The notes beneath the pieces are model-generated. The model ran no database searches and had not been told where the DNA came from. It saw nothing but the letters and a program-made list of their open reading frames with translations. DNA of 64,000 nucleotides from Anaeramoeba ignava (lineage: Eukaryota; Metamonada; Anaeramoebidae): NCBI GenBank assembly GCA_028826165.1, contig JAPDFW010000078.1:248001-312000 (forward strand), given 5' to 3'. The translations under genes and the position numbers were made by a program. Position 1 is the stretch's first letter. Each line of letters begins with the position of its first letter. Positions 39,611 through 50,399 of this stretch are shown piece after piece.

Positions 39611-42600
39611 TTATTTATAAATTGAATATTCAATTTCAAATTCAGGAAAAAATTGGTTTGAATCAAACACATAGTATTGATAATAATGATTATTTTTCTC
39701 TTATTTTCCAAAATTTCAATGCAAAGTGAATGATAATTTTCTTTTTGAAAATTTTTTTGATTAATTTGTTCCACATTTTTTATCAAACATTTACTGAGAC
39801 AAACCCGATAAAGAAAAAGCGAGTAAAGATTAGTTTTTGGGTTGAAAGTTGCGTATTTATGGGCAATAGAGAAATTTTCGAAAAAATGTTTAATAGTATC
39901 GAAGTTGAGATGATGAAATTGATCGAAATGAAATGGAAATAAATTTGGAATTTTTTGGAAATTTTCAAAACGATTCCCTGAAAACAAATAGCATTCGTTT
40001 ATTCGGTCATCAATTTGGTTTCCCAACGGAAGTTGATAAAGTTTTTTGTGTTGGAAATAGTATATTTTGGCATTTTTTTTCTTCCAAGAAATGTAATTGA
40101 GCCATCCAGTTGAATCTGTATTTTGTGATATTTTTTTGATCTCGAAACTGGGAAGTAATGATGGAGTCGAAGGAAAAAAACTGGAATAAATATAGCTGCT
40201 AATTTGCTTATAAAGATGGTGCGATTTTTCGATTGCTCTTGTTTGTTTCTTCCTGGAAAGAGATTGATTTGAATGGAGTTTGATTTGTATTTTCATTTAA
40301 TTTTAAATTAGGATCAAAAAGAGATGAATTGAGTAATTTTAAAGCTGTTAAATTTTCTTCTTTTTTGAGTATCTCGATATCTTGTAGTAAAATATGGAAA
40401 GAATCTTTTTCTTCTGTTTTTATTTCGTTCAAATATGTCAAGAGATCCAAAAAAACCTTGATATCTTCTGTATTTCTTTTTTCTTTTTCTTTTGTGTTTG
40501 AAAACGAGAAAGTATTGTAATTTACAAAATCAAGTTGATGAAGATTTGACAAAACAGCCTGTTTCTTTTTTGGGTTGACAAGAACAAAATTCAGCAAGTT
40601 TTCCTTCGACAACTTTTGAAAATTGACCGATTTCGAGTGCAGATATTGGATTCCAAGAAGAATTTGCTTGAGGAAAATAGTGCAAATTGTGGAAGAAAAA
40701 TCGGTGCTAGAAATATAATCACTGAAGTTACTGTAATATTTATTCTTGAACGCGATGAAAAAATGTGTTTCTGAATTGATAATATGCTTGACTTGAATCA
40801 ATGAAGGATGAGAAAATACGAAAAACGACCGAAGCTCATTCTCATCTGGTATTGTGTAATAAAAAGGACTTTTTACGGGATTTAAATATAGTTTTTGAGG
40901 CGATTCAACTTTGTTTTGTGTTTTTTTTGGATCATAGTAATCATTTTTTATATATACATGATCTGGGATCACTGGAGGTTCTGCATTTTTATTTTTCAAA
41001 TTGGAAATTCTATGTCCAATTTCATTTAAATTTTTTTGCGTTTTTGTCTTGTCAAAATTTTCAATTTCTTTCTTCAAAAACGATTGAACCAATTTTGGAT
41101 CATTTAATTTGGAAAGATGGTGAAACTCGTCGATATGTTTTTGTGAGCATTTCAGTAGTTTTTTTAAGGATCTGGGATCGTTTGAAAAACTGTCCAAGAT
41201 TTGTGGAAATTTTTCTAAAATCAAAAATTTGGAAAAATAAAAGCGACAAACAAGATGCAAAGGAATTTCAGGTAAATCATCTTTTGAGTCATGTTTGTGG
41301 CTTTTTTTCTTTCTTTTTTTCTTCTTCTCAGCAAATTTCATTAGTGAATTTACTATCACCAAATCTTTGTGAAGAAATTCCACGATGAATTTATGTGATG
41401 AGGGAGTTTGCGATTGATCCACATTTTCGAGTAAATTAATAAATTGATTCATTAATTCTATTCGCTGGTTGATATGGTCATGTCTCGAAACAACCGAAAT
41501 CAATTCTATTTGGGTCGCTTCGTGCGGCTTATAGATATTCTCCATGTTTCGTAGTTGAGACATCATATTCATAATTGCCTTTTGGTTTTGTTCGGAAATT
41601 TTTTTATCATCTTCATCAATATCATCATTTCTTGGAGCAAATAAATACATGCCATCTTGAGTTAATGAAAGAAATAGGTTTTTTTCCACATCTCGTCCTT
41701 GAATTGATTTCTTCACCATTTCGAGCATTTTTTGGAATCCTTGCTGCTGGTTTAGCGCAAAAGATTCTTCTTCTTTTTTTTCGTCTGAATCATCCAATTT
41801 TAAATGTGATTTCCAACTCTGCAAGTTTTTGGGTTTGAATTGAGCATCTTCGTTAAAAGGAACTCTTTTTTGCTTGTCTTCTTCTTCCAAACTTGTGTAA
41901 AAAGAATCGCTCGCAAATTTTTTGATTTTGTCCAGCCAAAATCCGCTTTGGAAATATGATCCAATTTGCGATTCGCAATGATATAGTATTAAAAAAGTAT
42001 CCAAAATATTTTTTTCGATATTCTCGCTAATTTTATCGCGAAAAAAATTGTGAGTTTGATATAAAACTCTTCTCGCAACAGCAAAATCTTGTCTTAAGAG
42101 CAATCTTGATAATTGATTTGCAAATTTAATAAGCAAATTGATGTCGGAATCATTTGGATTTTTTCTGTAACTGTGATAATAAATTTCAACCGAAATTGCC
42201 AAAAATATCTCCATGAATTCGGATATTTGCAAATATGCGCATTTGTTTTTGAATAAAAATAATTTCCCGCTATCAAATTCTCCTTTTTCGCGAAATTCAA
42301 TTAATTGATCAACAATTTTCTTCTCGATGAAAAACTTGTAAATTGGTCTTCGGTTTGCGTTGTATTTTTTTTCCAATTCCTTAATGCAATCCTCAAAAGA
42401 AAGTTCTTTATTCTCTTTGTTTTGAAGGTGATCTTGAACGATTGATGAAAAGGAAAAATTTTGCTTTTTTTTTTGATCTTGAAAATTTAAATCATTTGGT
42501 TCGTTTTTCAATTTTGGCTCAGTTTTTAGAAGTTCCCTTAATTTTGGAGGGAAACTGAGCAAGAAATGGTCATTTTTCTGGTTTGGATCGGACGTTCTGA

Positions 42601-44030
42601 TTAAATTTGGGATAAAATGACCATTTTGATAGAAATCCAATTTGCTGTCAAATTCCGACATGTAATAATAAATAAGATCATTGGGATTTTGTGGTTCAAT
42701 TTGCAAATTCTCTACATTTTCAACTGTTGATGAGTATATTCCATTTATTGCCATTAAATTGAGTGCTCCTATATAATGAATAACATAGATTCCAACGTTT
42801 TCAGAAAAATTCACGAAATTGTCATAAGAAAACTTTTCTTTGTCTTTGATTTCTGGTGATTCAAAAATGAGTTTTTTCCATCTCGGAAAATTAACTCTCA
42901 TTTGTTTAAATAATTCTCTTCTTTCGGAAAAATTTGTTTCTCTTGTTGTTTTGCTACCGTATTTCTGCTTAATTTTCATGAATGATTCCAAGTAAAAAAA
43001 ATATTGCGAAATGTTGACTAGAGTGTCTTTTTTGAGGTTTTTTGGAGCGTTTTCTTTGGATTTTGATTTCTGATCTCTAAATATAAAAATAATAAAAATT
43101 TAAATAAAGATTTAAAAATTAAAATAAAAATTTAAATAAATATTTAAATAAAGATAAAAATTTATCACATTTTTGTCCAGTTTTCAAAAAAAAACATCAG
43201 TTGTCCAGAAAGATCCTTTTGAAGAAAGTCAATAAATGTTCTAAGAAATCTGACCATTTGATAATGAGGATTTGTTTGGTTCGGGGTTCTAAAGAAATAT
43301 CAAATAAAAACAATTGATAAAATATTAATAATGCTTGTTTTTAAAAAAAATTCGAACATGTTCAAAGTTTCGCAAATTGCAATTGCAAGTTCTTGATTAA
43401 TTGAGAATTTTTCAGCAATCAAGCCTAGAAATGTGAGTGATTTCGGTTTCATATCTTTTTTCTCAAATTTCTGAAGAATTTTCAGGAAATTTTCATCATC
43501 ACTTTCATCATCATTATTTTCATTTTCTAAATTTGTGTTTTGATCCAAATCAAACGCAGGGAATCGAGTTTTGATTCTCGTTCCGTTTGGATTTTGTTCG
43601 GAAATGAATGATATGAGGAAATTATAAAAGGCTTCACAGAAATTATTCAATTGATTTTTTAAAGAATTTATTATTTTTGATTTGATTCGATTTTTTTTTA
43701 AAGTTGGAATCAATTCTCGAGATTTTGTCAAAATTGTTTTCATTTTTAAACATATTCTCTTCAAGAATTTCGCATTATTTTCCTTTTCAAGTTGATTTGG
43801 CTTGAAATCTTTTAATTCAAAGTGGATTTTTTTATTTTTAATTAAAAATATTAACGTTTCTTTGTTAGTTTTTATTTTAATTTTGTTTACTGTTTAAAAT
43901 TTTATTAAAATTTCTTAATTCTTTTTTAAAAGATATCCACTATTTCCATTTTTTTTTTGAGTGAAACAATTTTGATAATTTTGGATTGTTGTGAAGAAAG
44001 TTCTTTTAAAAAAACAATTTGAAAATCCAT
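39611..44030 (-). CDS. PARP-like protein A with degenerate kinase-like region
   Basis: This is the downstream member of a tandem pair. The probable start is 44030 (MDFQIVFLKELSSQQSK); later exons include 43169-43288 and 43076-39611. The long central part is helical and unrecognised. Near 40650 a decayed kinase-like segment reads FLKQILLGIQYLHSKSV...LSKENLLNF with no HRD or DFG. The C-terminus is a PARP-like ADP-ribosyltransferase fold: ECYLFSGNR, then LYSLFLYRVCLSK and YYVFDSNQFFPEFEIEY. The last segment matches the family's VFDSNQxYPEY strand and keeps the Glu, while the usual His of LFHGT is Ser. The frame needs one extra base in T5 at 39693-39697 to reach that strand, a change between 40208 and 40300, and possibly one in T10 near 43950. 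Activity is doubtful; peptide binding or mono-ADP-ribosylation is possible. Exon borders near 43300-43370 are uncertain. Confidence 0.62.
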
Positions 44031-44118
44031 TTTTATAAAACAAGAAAAAAGGAAAGGAAAAAAATGAAAAAGAAAAAAAAAGGAAAAATAAATAAAAAAG
44101 ATCCAAAAATCCAAAAAA

Positions 44119-47100
44119 TCAATAAACTTCATAATTAATTCTATATTCACAATAAAATTGCGCACGACTAGCAACAGTGAATTGAAATCTTTGAACTGGA
44201 TCTTTTTTTTCCGTTTCAATGGGAAAATAACAAGAATCAACAACTGAAAGAAAATTGCGATTTGAATAATAATCACCCAAAGAGACTTTACAAAGAAACA
44301 TTGTGTGAACATGATTTGGTTGAGTTTCAGTGAAATGATGAGCATCGCAAGAATGAGAAAACAGATGATAACCGGGATCCAATCCAAGAAAATTCATAAA
44401 GCCACTTTTTTGATCAATTGGTTCGGCAAAAATTTCATATCTTTTCCCATAAAAAAGATAAACTTCATTTTTTCCAAAATCAGTTTTATTTTCAATAAAA
44501 CTAAAAAATGGTAATTTTGCAGTTTCCTCGAATTTGCTATTTTTCGAATTTATTGACTCAATCTTCTTTTTTTGATACCAATAGTCATTGTATTTTTTTT
44601 TATTAATATCGAGAGTAACTGAAACGATTTTCAGTTTTGATTTGTTCCCATTTTGGAAGTATGTTTTTGTAAATAGCTCCTTAACTGAATCGGTGTTTGG
44701 GAAAGTGAACTTCTTTGGAAGAGGAATATTCAGTTTTTCGTCAATTATATCAATTAGATGATCAAAATTCAATATTGATTTCTGCTTGAATATTTCTTTG
44801 ATTTTTTCATCAGTGCCTTTCTTTATGAAATTCTTGAAGTTCTTAATATCTTCTTGAATTTCTTTGGACTTTGTATCTGGATTCATCATTGTTCCTTCAG
44901 AAAAACGTTTGTCCAGATTTAAATTTTCGAATATTGTAAAAAGCGGAAGAGTTGATTTTTTCAGATCCGTGAAATTCGCACTTAAAAAACTGATTATATT
45001 TTAATTGCGAATCGAAAAATATATTTTTTGAGTGGAGATAGGCAATAAAAGAAGCCAATCCTCGGAATGATGCAGTACTTAAATTAGTTAATTTTTTATC
45101 CAAATTATGAAGACGAGGAAAACCTGCTAAAATTTTACCTTTTTCTTGAAAAATTTTTGTTTGCCGATAAAAGGCGAAATGATTTAAATCAAAAAGAAGC
45201 CAAACTTTGCTTTCTTCTCCCCATTTTTGCGCGAAAAATTTTTCATTTCTATTATTTATAGCGAGCTCACTTTTTTCCTCATTGTAAGTGTGATTTGTCC
45301 AGAAATTTTTTTCACATCCTTGGATAGAGGCTGAAAACCCACAAAAATACTCGTTTTCGTAATTCAGTTTGATGCCTTTCGCAATTCCAACAAGATTTGC
45401 TTGCATATATTCCAGCTCTGTCTTGTATTTTTCGAAATGGCTTTCATTGCTTTCCAGATGCTTAATTTTTTCCAAAGTTTCGGTTATTTCCTTTTGAAGA
45501 AATGGAATAACCTCATCTCGAATCGCAGCTTTTCCAAAAAGTATTTTATAGCCTTCGAAGTTGGGGTTTGCATTTTTGGCTTTCTCCCATTCTTCTTGGA
45601 ATTTGCTATAAAGATGCCTTACAAAATTGAGTTGCAATCCCAATTTTTTTTGCTGATCCAAAAATAGATTTTCGGATTCAAAAATTTGGTTTTGTGAACT
45701 TAATAGCATTTGCGTTTTCATGGAAACTCTTTTATATTTACAATAAGAAAGGTAGTAATCTTGATTTTCCTCCATGCACTGACGCGCAATTTGTGGGAAT
45801 AAATTATGCATTTCATTAATTTCGTTTTCTGAAAGAGAAAATCTTTGCTGATTTCCCAAACCAAAGAACTGGTTGAATAATTTTATGACTGTTTCAAGTG
45901 CAAAGTTTGGAGAACTTTCGGCTGTATTTTGATTTTTATTTTGATTTTCATTTTTTAAAAGATTTTTGATATCTTTTAAAATTTTCTGAAAGGATTTTGA
46001 TTCTCTTTCAACATCCACATTGTTTATTTTTTGCATCAATTCATGAAATTGTTCATTTTTATTTTGATTCCAAGATTTAACTTGTTTTATATTTCGTAAA
46101 GTGATGAATGTTTTTGAGAAGAGTTTAATTGTTTCTGCGTAATTAAAATTTGGAGTGCAAAACATAATTTTTTTGGTTGCAATAAGTTTGTTTTGAGAAA
46201 AGCAAGAAAAACAAAGGTAGTAATTAAAAGATGGGAAAAGTCCATTGCAAGTAACTTGAGTGATAATTTCCGATTTTCCAATTTTTTTAATTTTTTCAAT
46301 TTTTGTTTCAAGAGATAGATAAAATGGTTTGAGTTTAATTTTGTAATCGAATAATTTATTTGAATTGTAAGAAAATTTGATTTGAGCTTGATTTGTAGAG
46401 AGTGAGATTATCTAAATATAAAAATATTTTAATTTTAATATTGATTTTTATATTAATTTTAATTTTAATTTTTAATTTTAATTTTTAATTTTAATTTTAA
46501 TTTTAATTTTAATTTTAATTTTTAATTTTAATTTTAATTTTAATTTTTAATTTTAATTTTAATTTTAATTTTTAATTTTATATTAATTTTAATTTTGATT
46601 TTAAATTTGATTTTAATTTTGATTTTAATTTTGATTTTGATTTTAATTTTAATTTTAATTTTAATTTTAATTTTAATTTTAATTTTAAATTTAATTTTAA
46701 TTTTAATTTTAATTTTAATTTTAATTTTAATTTTAATTTGAATTTGAATTTTGATTTTGATTTTAATATTGATTTTTGATTTTAATTTTAATTTTAATTT
46801 TAATTTGAATTTGAATTTGATTTGATTTTTAATTTGAATTTTAATTTGAATTTGAATTTGAATTTGAATTTGATTTGAATTTAATTTTAATTTTAATTTT
46901 GAATTTGAATTTGAATTTGAATTTTTGATTTTAATTTGAATTTGATTTTGAATTTGATTTTGATTTTAATTTTAATTTTAATTTTAATTTGAATTTTGAA
47001 TTTGAATTTGAATTTGATTTTGAATTTTAATTTTGATTTGGATTTGATTTAAATATTGAATTTGAATTTTAATTTGGATTTTAATTTTAATTTAAACTTT

Positions 47101-48123
47101 GTATTTTGAAGTATTTTTTTGATTTTGATTTAGTTTTTAATTTTGATTTATTTTGGATTTTTTGTATTATTTTGTATTATTTTTGATTGATTTTTATGTT
47201 AATTTTATTTTTATTATTTTTATTGATTTTGTATTTTATTTTGATTTTGATTTTTGAATTTGATTTGAATTTTAATTTTAATTTTGAATTTGATTTTATT
47301 TTTAATTTTGATCTTAGATTTGGAATCAAAACCAAGATTTTAAATATTGAATTTGAATTTTAATTGAAAGTTTAACTTTAATTTAAACTTTGTGTTTGGA
47401 ATGATTTTGTATTATTTTGTATTATTTTGAATTATTTTGTATTATTTTGTATTATTTTGTATTATTTTGTATTATTTTGTATTATTTTGTATTATTTTGA
47501 ATTATTTTGTATTATTTTGTATTATTTTGTATTATTTTGATTGATTTTGTATTATTTTGTATTATTTTGAAGTATTTTGAATTATTTTGTATGATTTTGA
47601 ATTATTTTGTATTATTTTGTATTATTTTGTATTATTTTGATTGATTTTGAATTATTTTGAATTTTATCCATTTTTGTTGTATTTAAAAAGAGAGGAAAAA
47701 AATTTTGTGAAACTTTTTTCTTTTTTTTTTTCCTTTTTCCTTTTTTTTTGAAAGGATTATATTTTATAAATGTTTAAAAAAATCTAAATAAAAAAGAATC
47801 AACGATTCTTAAAGGATAAAGTAGATATTATTTAAAGATAAAAAGATTCAAAAAAAGTTTACTGTTGCGTTAATTTCTAAATTTTGAACTTTTTTTGATT
47901 TTGATTTTTGTTTTGATTTAGATTTGGATTTAGATTTTGATTTGGATTTTGATGTTTCCTTTTCATCTTCATCAAATTCTTGTTCTTCTTCAGAAGAAGA
48001 AGAAGAAGTTATTGTTGTCTTATTTTCATTATCATTTGAAATTGAATCAGAATCAGAAATTGAATCAGAATTTGAATCAGAATCAGAAATTGAATTTGAA
48101 TTTGAATTTGAATTTGAATTCAT
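44119..48123 (-). CDS. PARP-like protein B with FN3-like and kinase-like regions
   Basis: A paralogue of protein A, ending 89 bp upstream of A's probable start. Exon 1 (48123-47863) is a disordered Ser/Asn/Asp then Ser/Lys tail ending QNLEINAT at a GTAAAC donor. Exon 2 starts at 46411 in the same phase (IISLSTNQAQIKFSYNSN). Together they form an FN3-like sandwich closing at YYLCFSCFSQNKLIATKK. A helical region follows, then a degraded kinase-like stretch (FRGLASFIAYLHSKNIFF). The PARP-like end has VYLFYGKRYEIF, PGYHLFSHSCDAHHF, HTMFLCKVSLGDYY and FTVASRAQFYCEYRINY. The terminal Glu is kept and the His of LFHGT is Tyr. At the A6 run 44984-44989 (plus strand) one base must go to join the kinase-like part to the PARP part through STLPLFTIFENLNLDKRF. 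The combination is unfamiliar to me and the function is unknown. Confidence 0.65.
46425..47690. repeat. Mixed AT repeats in PARP-like B intron 1
   Basis: TTTTAA/TTTTGA hexamers and AATTTG units cover about 46430-47080. Less regular sequence follows, then a 10-bp ATTTTGTATT array at about 47400-47660. All lie between donor 47862 and acceptor 46412 of the proposed intron. No exon is recognised inside. Confidence 0.8.
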
Positions 48124-48404
48124 TTTCGAAATTAAATATTTTTTTTAATAAAAGAAAAGTGATCTAACAAAATTAATAAAATTTTCCTTTTAAATCGTTA
48201 TTCACCTTTTTATTTTATTTTATTTTATTTTATTTTATTTTATTTTATTTTATTTTAAATAAAGGAGAAAAAATAAAAAATAAAAAAGGAGAAAAAAAAA
48301 TTCAAAATTTATTTTTTCATTTTTTCATTTTTAATTTTTCATTTTTCATTTTTTAATTAAATAAATAGAAAAATAATAAAAATAAAATAAAAAAATAAAA
48401 TAAA
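48124..48404. promoter_or_regulatory. Divergent promoter region between PARP-like B and SEC11
   Basis: A 281-bp gap between opposite start codons. It contains a TATTT microsatellite (about 48210-48255) and poly-A/T tracts and no recognisable core promoter motif. The assignment is from position only. Confidence 0.4.
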
Positions 48405-49333
48405 ATGGAAGCAATTTCAGAATTATTATCAAAGTTATTAAAAGTAGAAAGAGAAGATTTACCAAAAAAACTTCGAACATACATTCGAATTGGTATTGCA
48501 ATTTCTGTAACGGTTTTTATATGGAATACACTTCGAGTAATTATGGATTGTGATGGACCTGTTGTTGTTGTTTTGAGTGAAAGTATGGAACCTGGTTTTT
48601 ATAGAGGTGATATTCTTTTTGTTCGTAATAATAAAGACCCTCTTAAAGCTGGTGAAATTATTGTTTTTAAAGTTAAACATCAAGAAATTCCTATTGTTCA
48701 TCGTGTAATATCAACAAATATAGAGTAATTTTTAATTTTAATTTTAAATTTTAATTTTATTTTTAATTTTAATTAATTTTAATTATAATTATAATTTTAA
48801 TTTTAATTTTAATTTTAATTTTAATTATAATTTTAATTTTAATTTTAATTTTAATTTTAAATTTAATTTTAATTTTAATTTTAATTTTAATTTTTTAATT
48901 TTAATTTTAATTTTATTTTTAATTTTAATTTTAATATTAATTTTAATTTTAATTTTAATTTTAATTTTAATTTTAAATTTTAAATTTAATTTTAATTTTA
49001 ATTTTAATTTTAATTTTAATTTTAATTTTAATTTTAATTTTAATTTTAATTATAATTTTAATTTTAATTTTAATTTTAATTTTAATTTTAATTTATAGTT
49101 CTTCTGGTCAGGAATATATTTTAACAAAAGGTGATAATAACCTTGTTGATGATCGAAGTCTTTATAGTGTTATCAAACCACAATTATGGCTAAGAAGAGA
49201 AGAAATTGAAGGAACAGTTTATGGTTATATTCCATTTGTTGGAATGTTTACAATTTTGTTTTCTTATTTCATTTTTATTTTCTTGATTTATTTTGATTAT
49301 TATTTTGGTTATTTTTTAAGAAGAATCAGTTGA
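48405..49333 (+). CDS. SEC11: SEC11, catalytic subunit of the ER signal peptidase
   Basis: SEC11 cleaves signal peptides at the ER membrane. Exons 48405-48724 and 49099-49333 give 184 aa, close to the usual 165-190. One N-terminal transmembrane helix (about 26-46) precedes the catalytic box VVLSESMEPGFYRGDILF, with the nucleophile Ser60. GEIIVFKV and EIPIVHRVIS (His99) follow. Exon 2 gives ILTKGDNNLVDDRSLY with the conserved Asp residues, then GYIPFVGMFTI and a C-terminal hydrophobic segment. The active site is Ser-His-Asp as in eukaryotic SEC11, not Ser-Lys as in bacterial LepB. The intron (48725-49098) is a TTTTAA array, joined in phase 2. Confidence 0.95.
48727..49092. repeat. TTTTAA hexamer array in the SEC11 intron
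   Basis: The intron between donor GTAATT (48725) and acceptor TTATAG (49098) is made almost wholly of ATTTTA hexamers with a few ATTATA variants. Confidence 0.9.
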
Positions 49334-49476
49334 ATGGGTGGATTTGGATTTTACGCAAAAGAAATAATCGAGAATTTTTTTTAGAAAAGAAAAAAAAAAT
49401 TATTTTGTTCCACTTTTTTTTCTTTTCTAAAAAAACAAAAAACAAAAAAAAAGCAAAAAAAGTTTTTCATTTTTAT

Positions 49477-50307
49477 TTATTTTAGAGCAAAAGTTGTAAC
49501 TGGATATAAAGAAGCACCAGTAAAAAGAATAGTTTCTTCCTTTAAAATTTCGAGGTTGGCTTCTTTGAAGATGGATTTATAATGAGGAATGGAACGAATA
49601 ATTGAGTTATCCGATTCATCCAAAACAAAGCCGTTATTTTTCGAAGAGTTATCTTTAATGATGATAATTCCATTCTCTTTTAAAGCTTGTTTGCAGTTCT
49701 TCAAGAAAATGACGAAGTCATCATCAGCGAAATATATCGCAACCCATTGGACCCAGATCAAGTCGTATTTATTAGGATCGGGAGTGAATTTTTCCAAAGG
49801 CGAACAATAAAAATTGAGAACTTTTTTTGGATCGAGATTTTGTTTTGCGACTTCAAGAAAAGAATTTTCAGAATCAACGAGATCCACAGCATCAAATGAG
49901 GGCAAAAAGACGTTTTTTGTGACTCTTCCTATTCCTGATCCGCAATCCAAGGCGTATTTTGTTTTGGATTGTGAAAAACGATCCAAAAATTGGGATAAAA
50001 ATTGAATTGAGTGTTGAGTATCTTCTTCTGAAATTTCTTCGTATCCGCCAAGCATTCCATTTACTGTTGGTTCTGATTCTTTCCAGAATTGTTTTGATTT
50101 GGCGTACCAGTCGTCTTTTGAGGTGAATAGTTTTTCGTAATTTTCTATTTTATTTCCTGACATGTTTTTTCCTTTGATTATTTTTTGAATTTTTTGAAGT
50201 TTTTGTTGTTGAATTTTTTGTTTTTGTTTTTGAATTTTTTGTTTTTTTCTCTTAAGTTTAATTTTTTTCTTTTTTCTGAGTTTATTTTTGTGAGTTCTTG
50301 GAGGCAT
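49477..50307 (-). CDS. NTMT1: NTMT1-type protein N-terminal methyltransferase
   Basis: NTMT1 (METTL11A) methylates the exposed alpha-amino group of proteins starting X-Pro-Lys/Arg. The core from Met at 50163 is about 228 aa, as in human NTMT1 (223). It shows WYAKSKQFWKESEPTVNGML, the SAM-binding ALDCGSGIGRVTKNV with acidic VDLVDS, IWVQWVAIYFADDDF and IIIKDNSS...FVLDESDNSIIRS, all family signatures. The frame is open further, to a Met at 50307. That adds 48 residues very rich in Lys and Gln (MPPRTHKNKLRKKKK), possibly a nuclear or nucleolar targeting tail. Once Met is removed this tail would begin Pro-Pro-Arg, itself an X-Pro-Arg substrate motif. Which start is used cannot be told from sequence. 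It is convergent with SEC11, whose stop is 143 bp away. Confidence 0.9.
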   Translation of the reverse strand: MPPRTHKNKLRKKKKIKLKRKKQKIQKQKQKIQQQKLQKIQKIIKGKNMSGNKIENYEKLFTSKDDWYAKSKQFWKESEPTVNGMLGGYEEISEEDTQHSIQFLSQFLDRFSQSKTKYALDCGSGIGRVTKNVFLPSFDAVDLVDSENSFLEVAKQNLDPKKVLNFYCSPLEKFTPDPNKYDLIWVQWVAIYFADDDFVIFLKNCKQALKENGIIIIKDNSSKNNGFVLDESDNSIIRSIPHYKSIFKEANLEILKEETILFTGASLYPVTTFALK

Positions 50308-50399
50308 TTAAAGAGAAATAAAAAATGAAAAATGAAAAATGAAAAATGAAAAAAAAAAATTATGAATTTTTTCAGAATAAATAAAATCATTTCAAAAGG

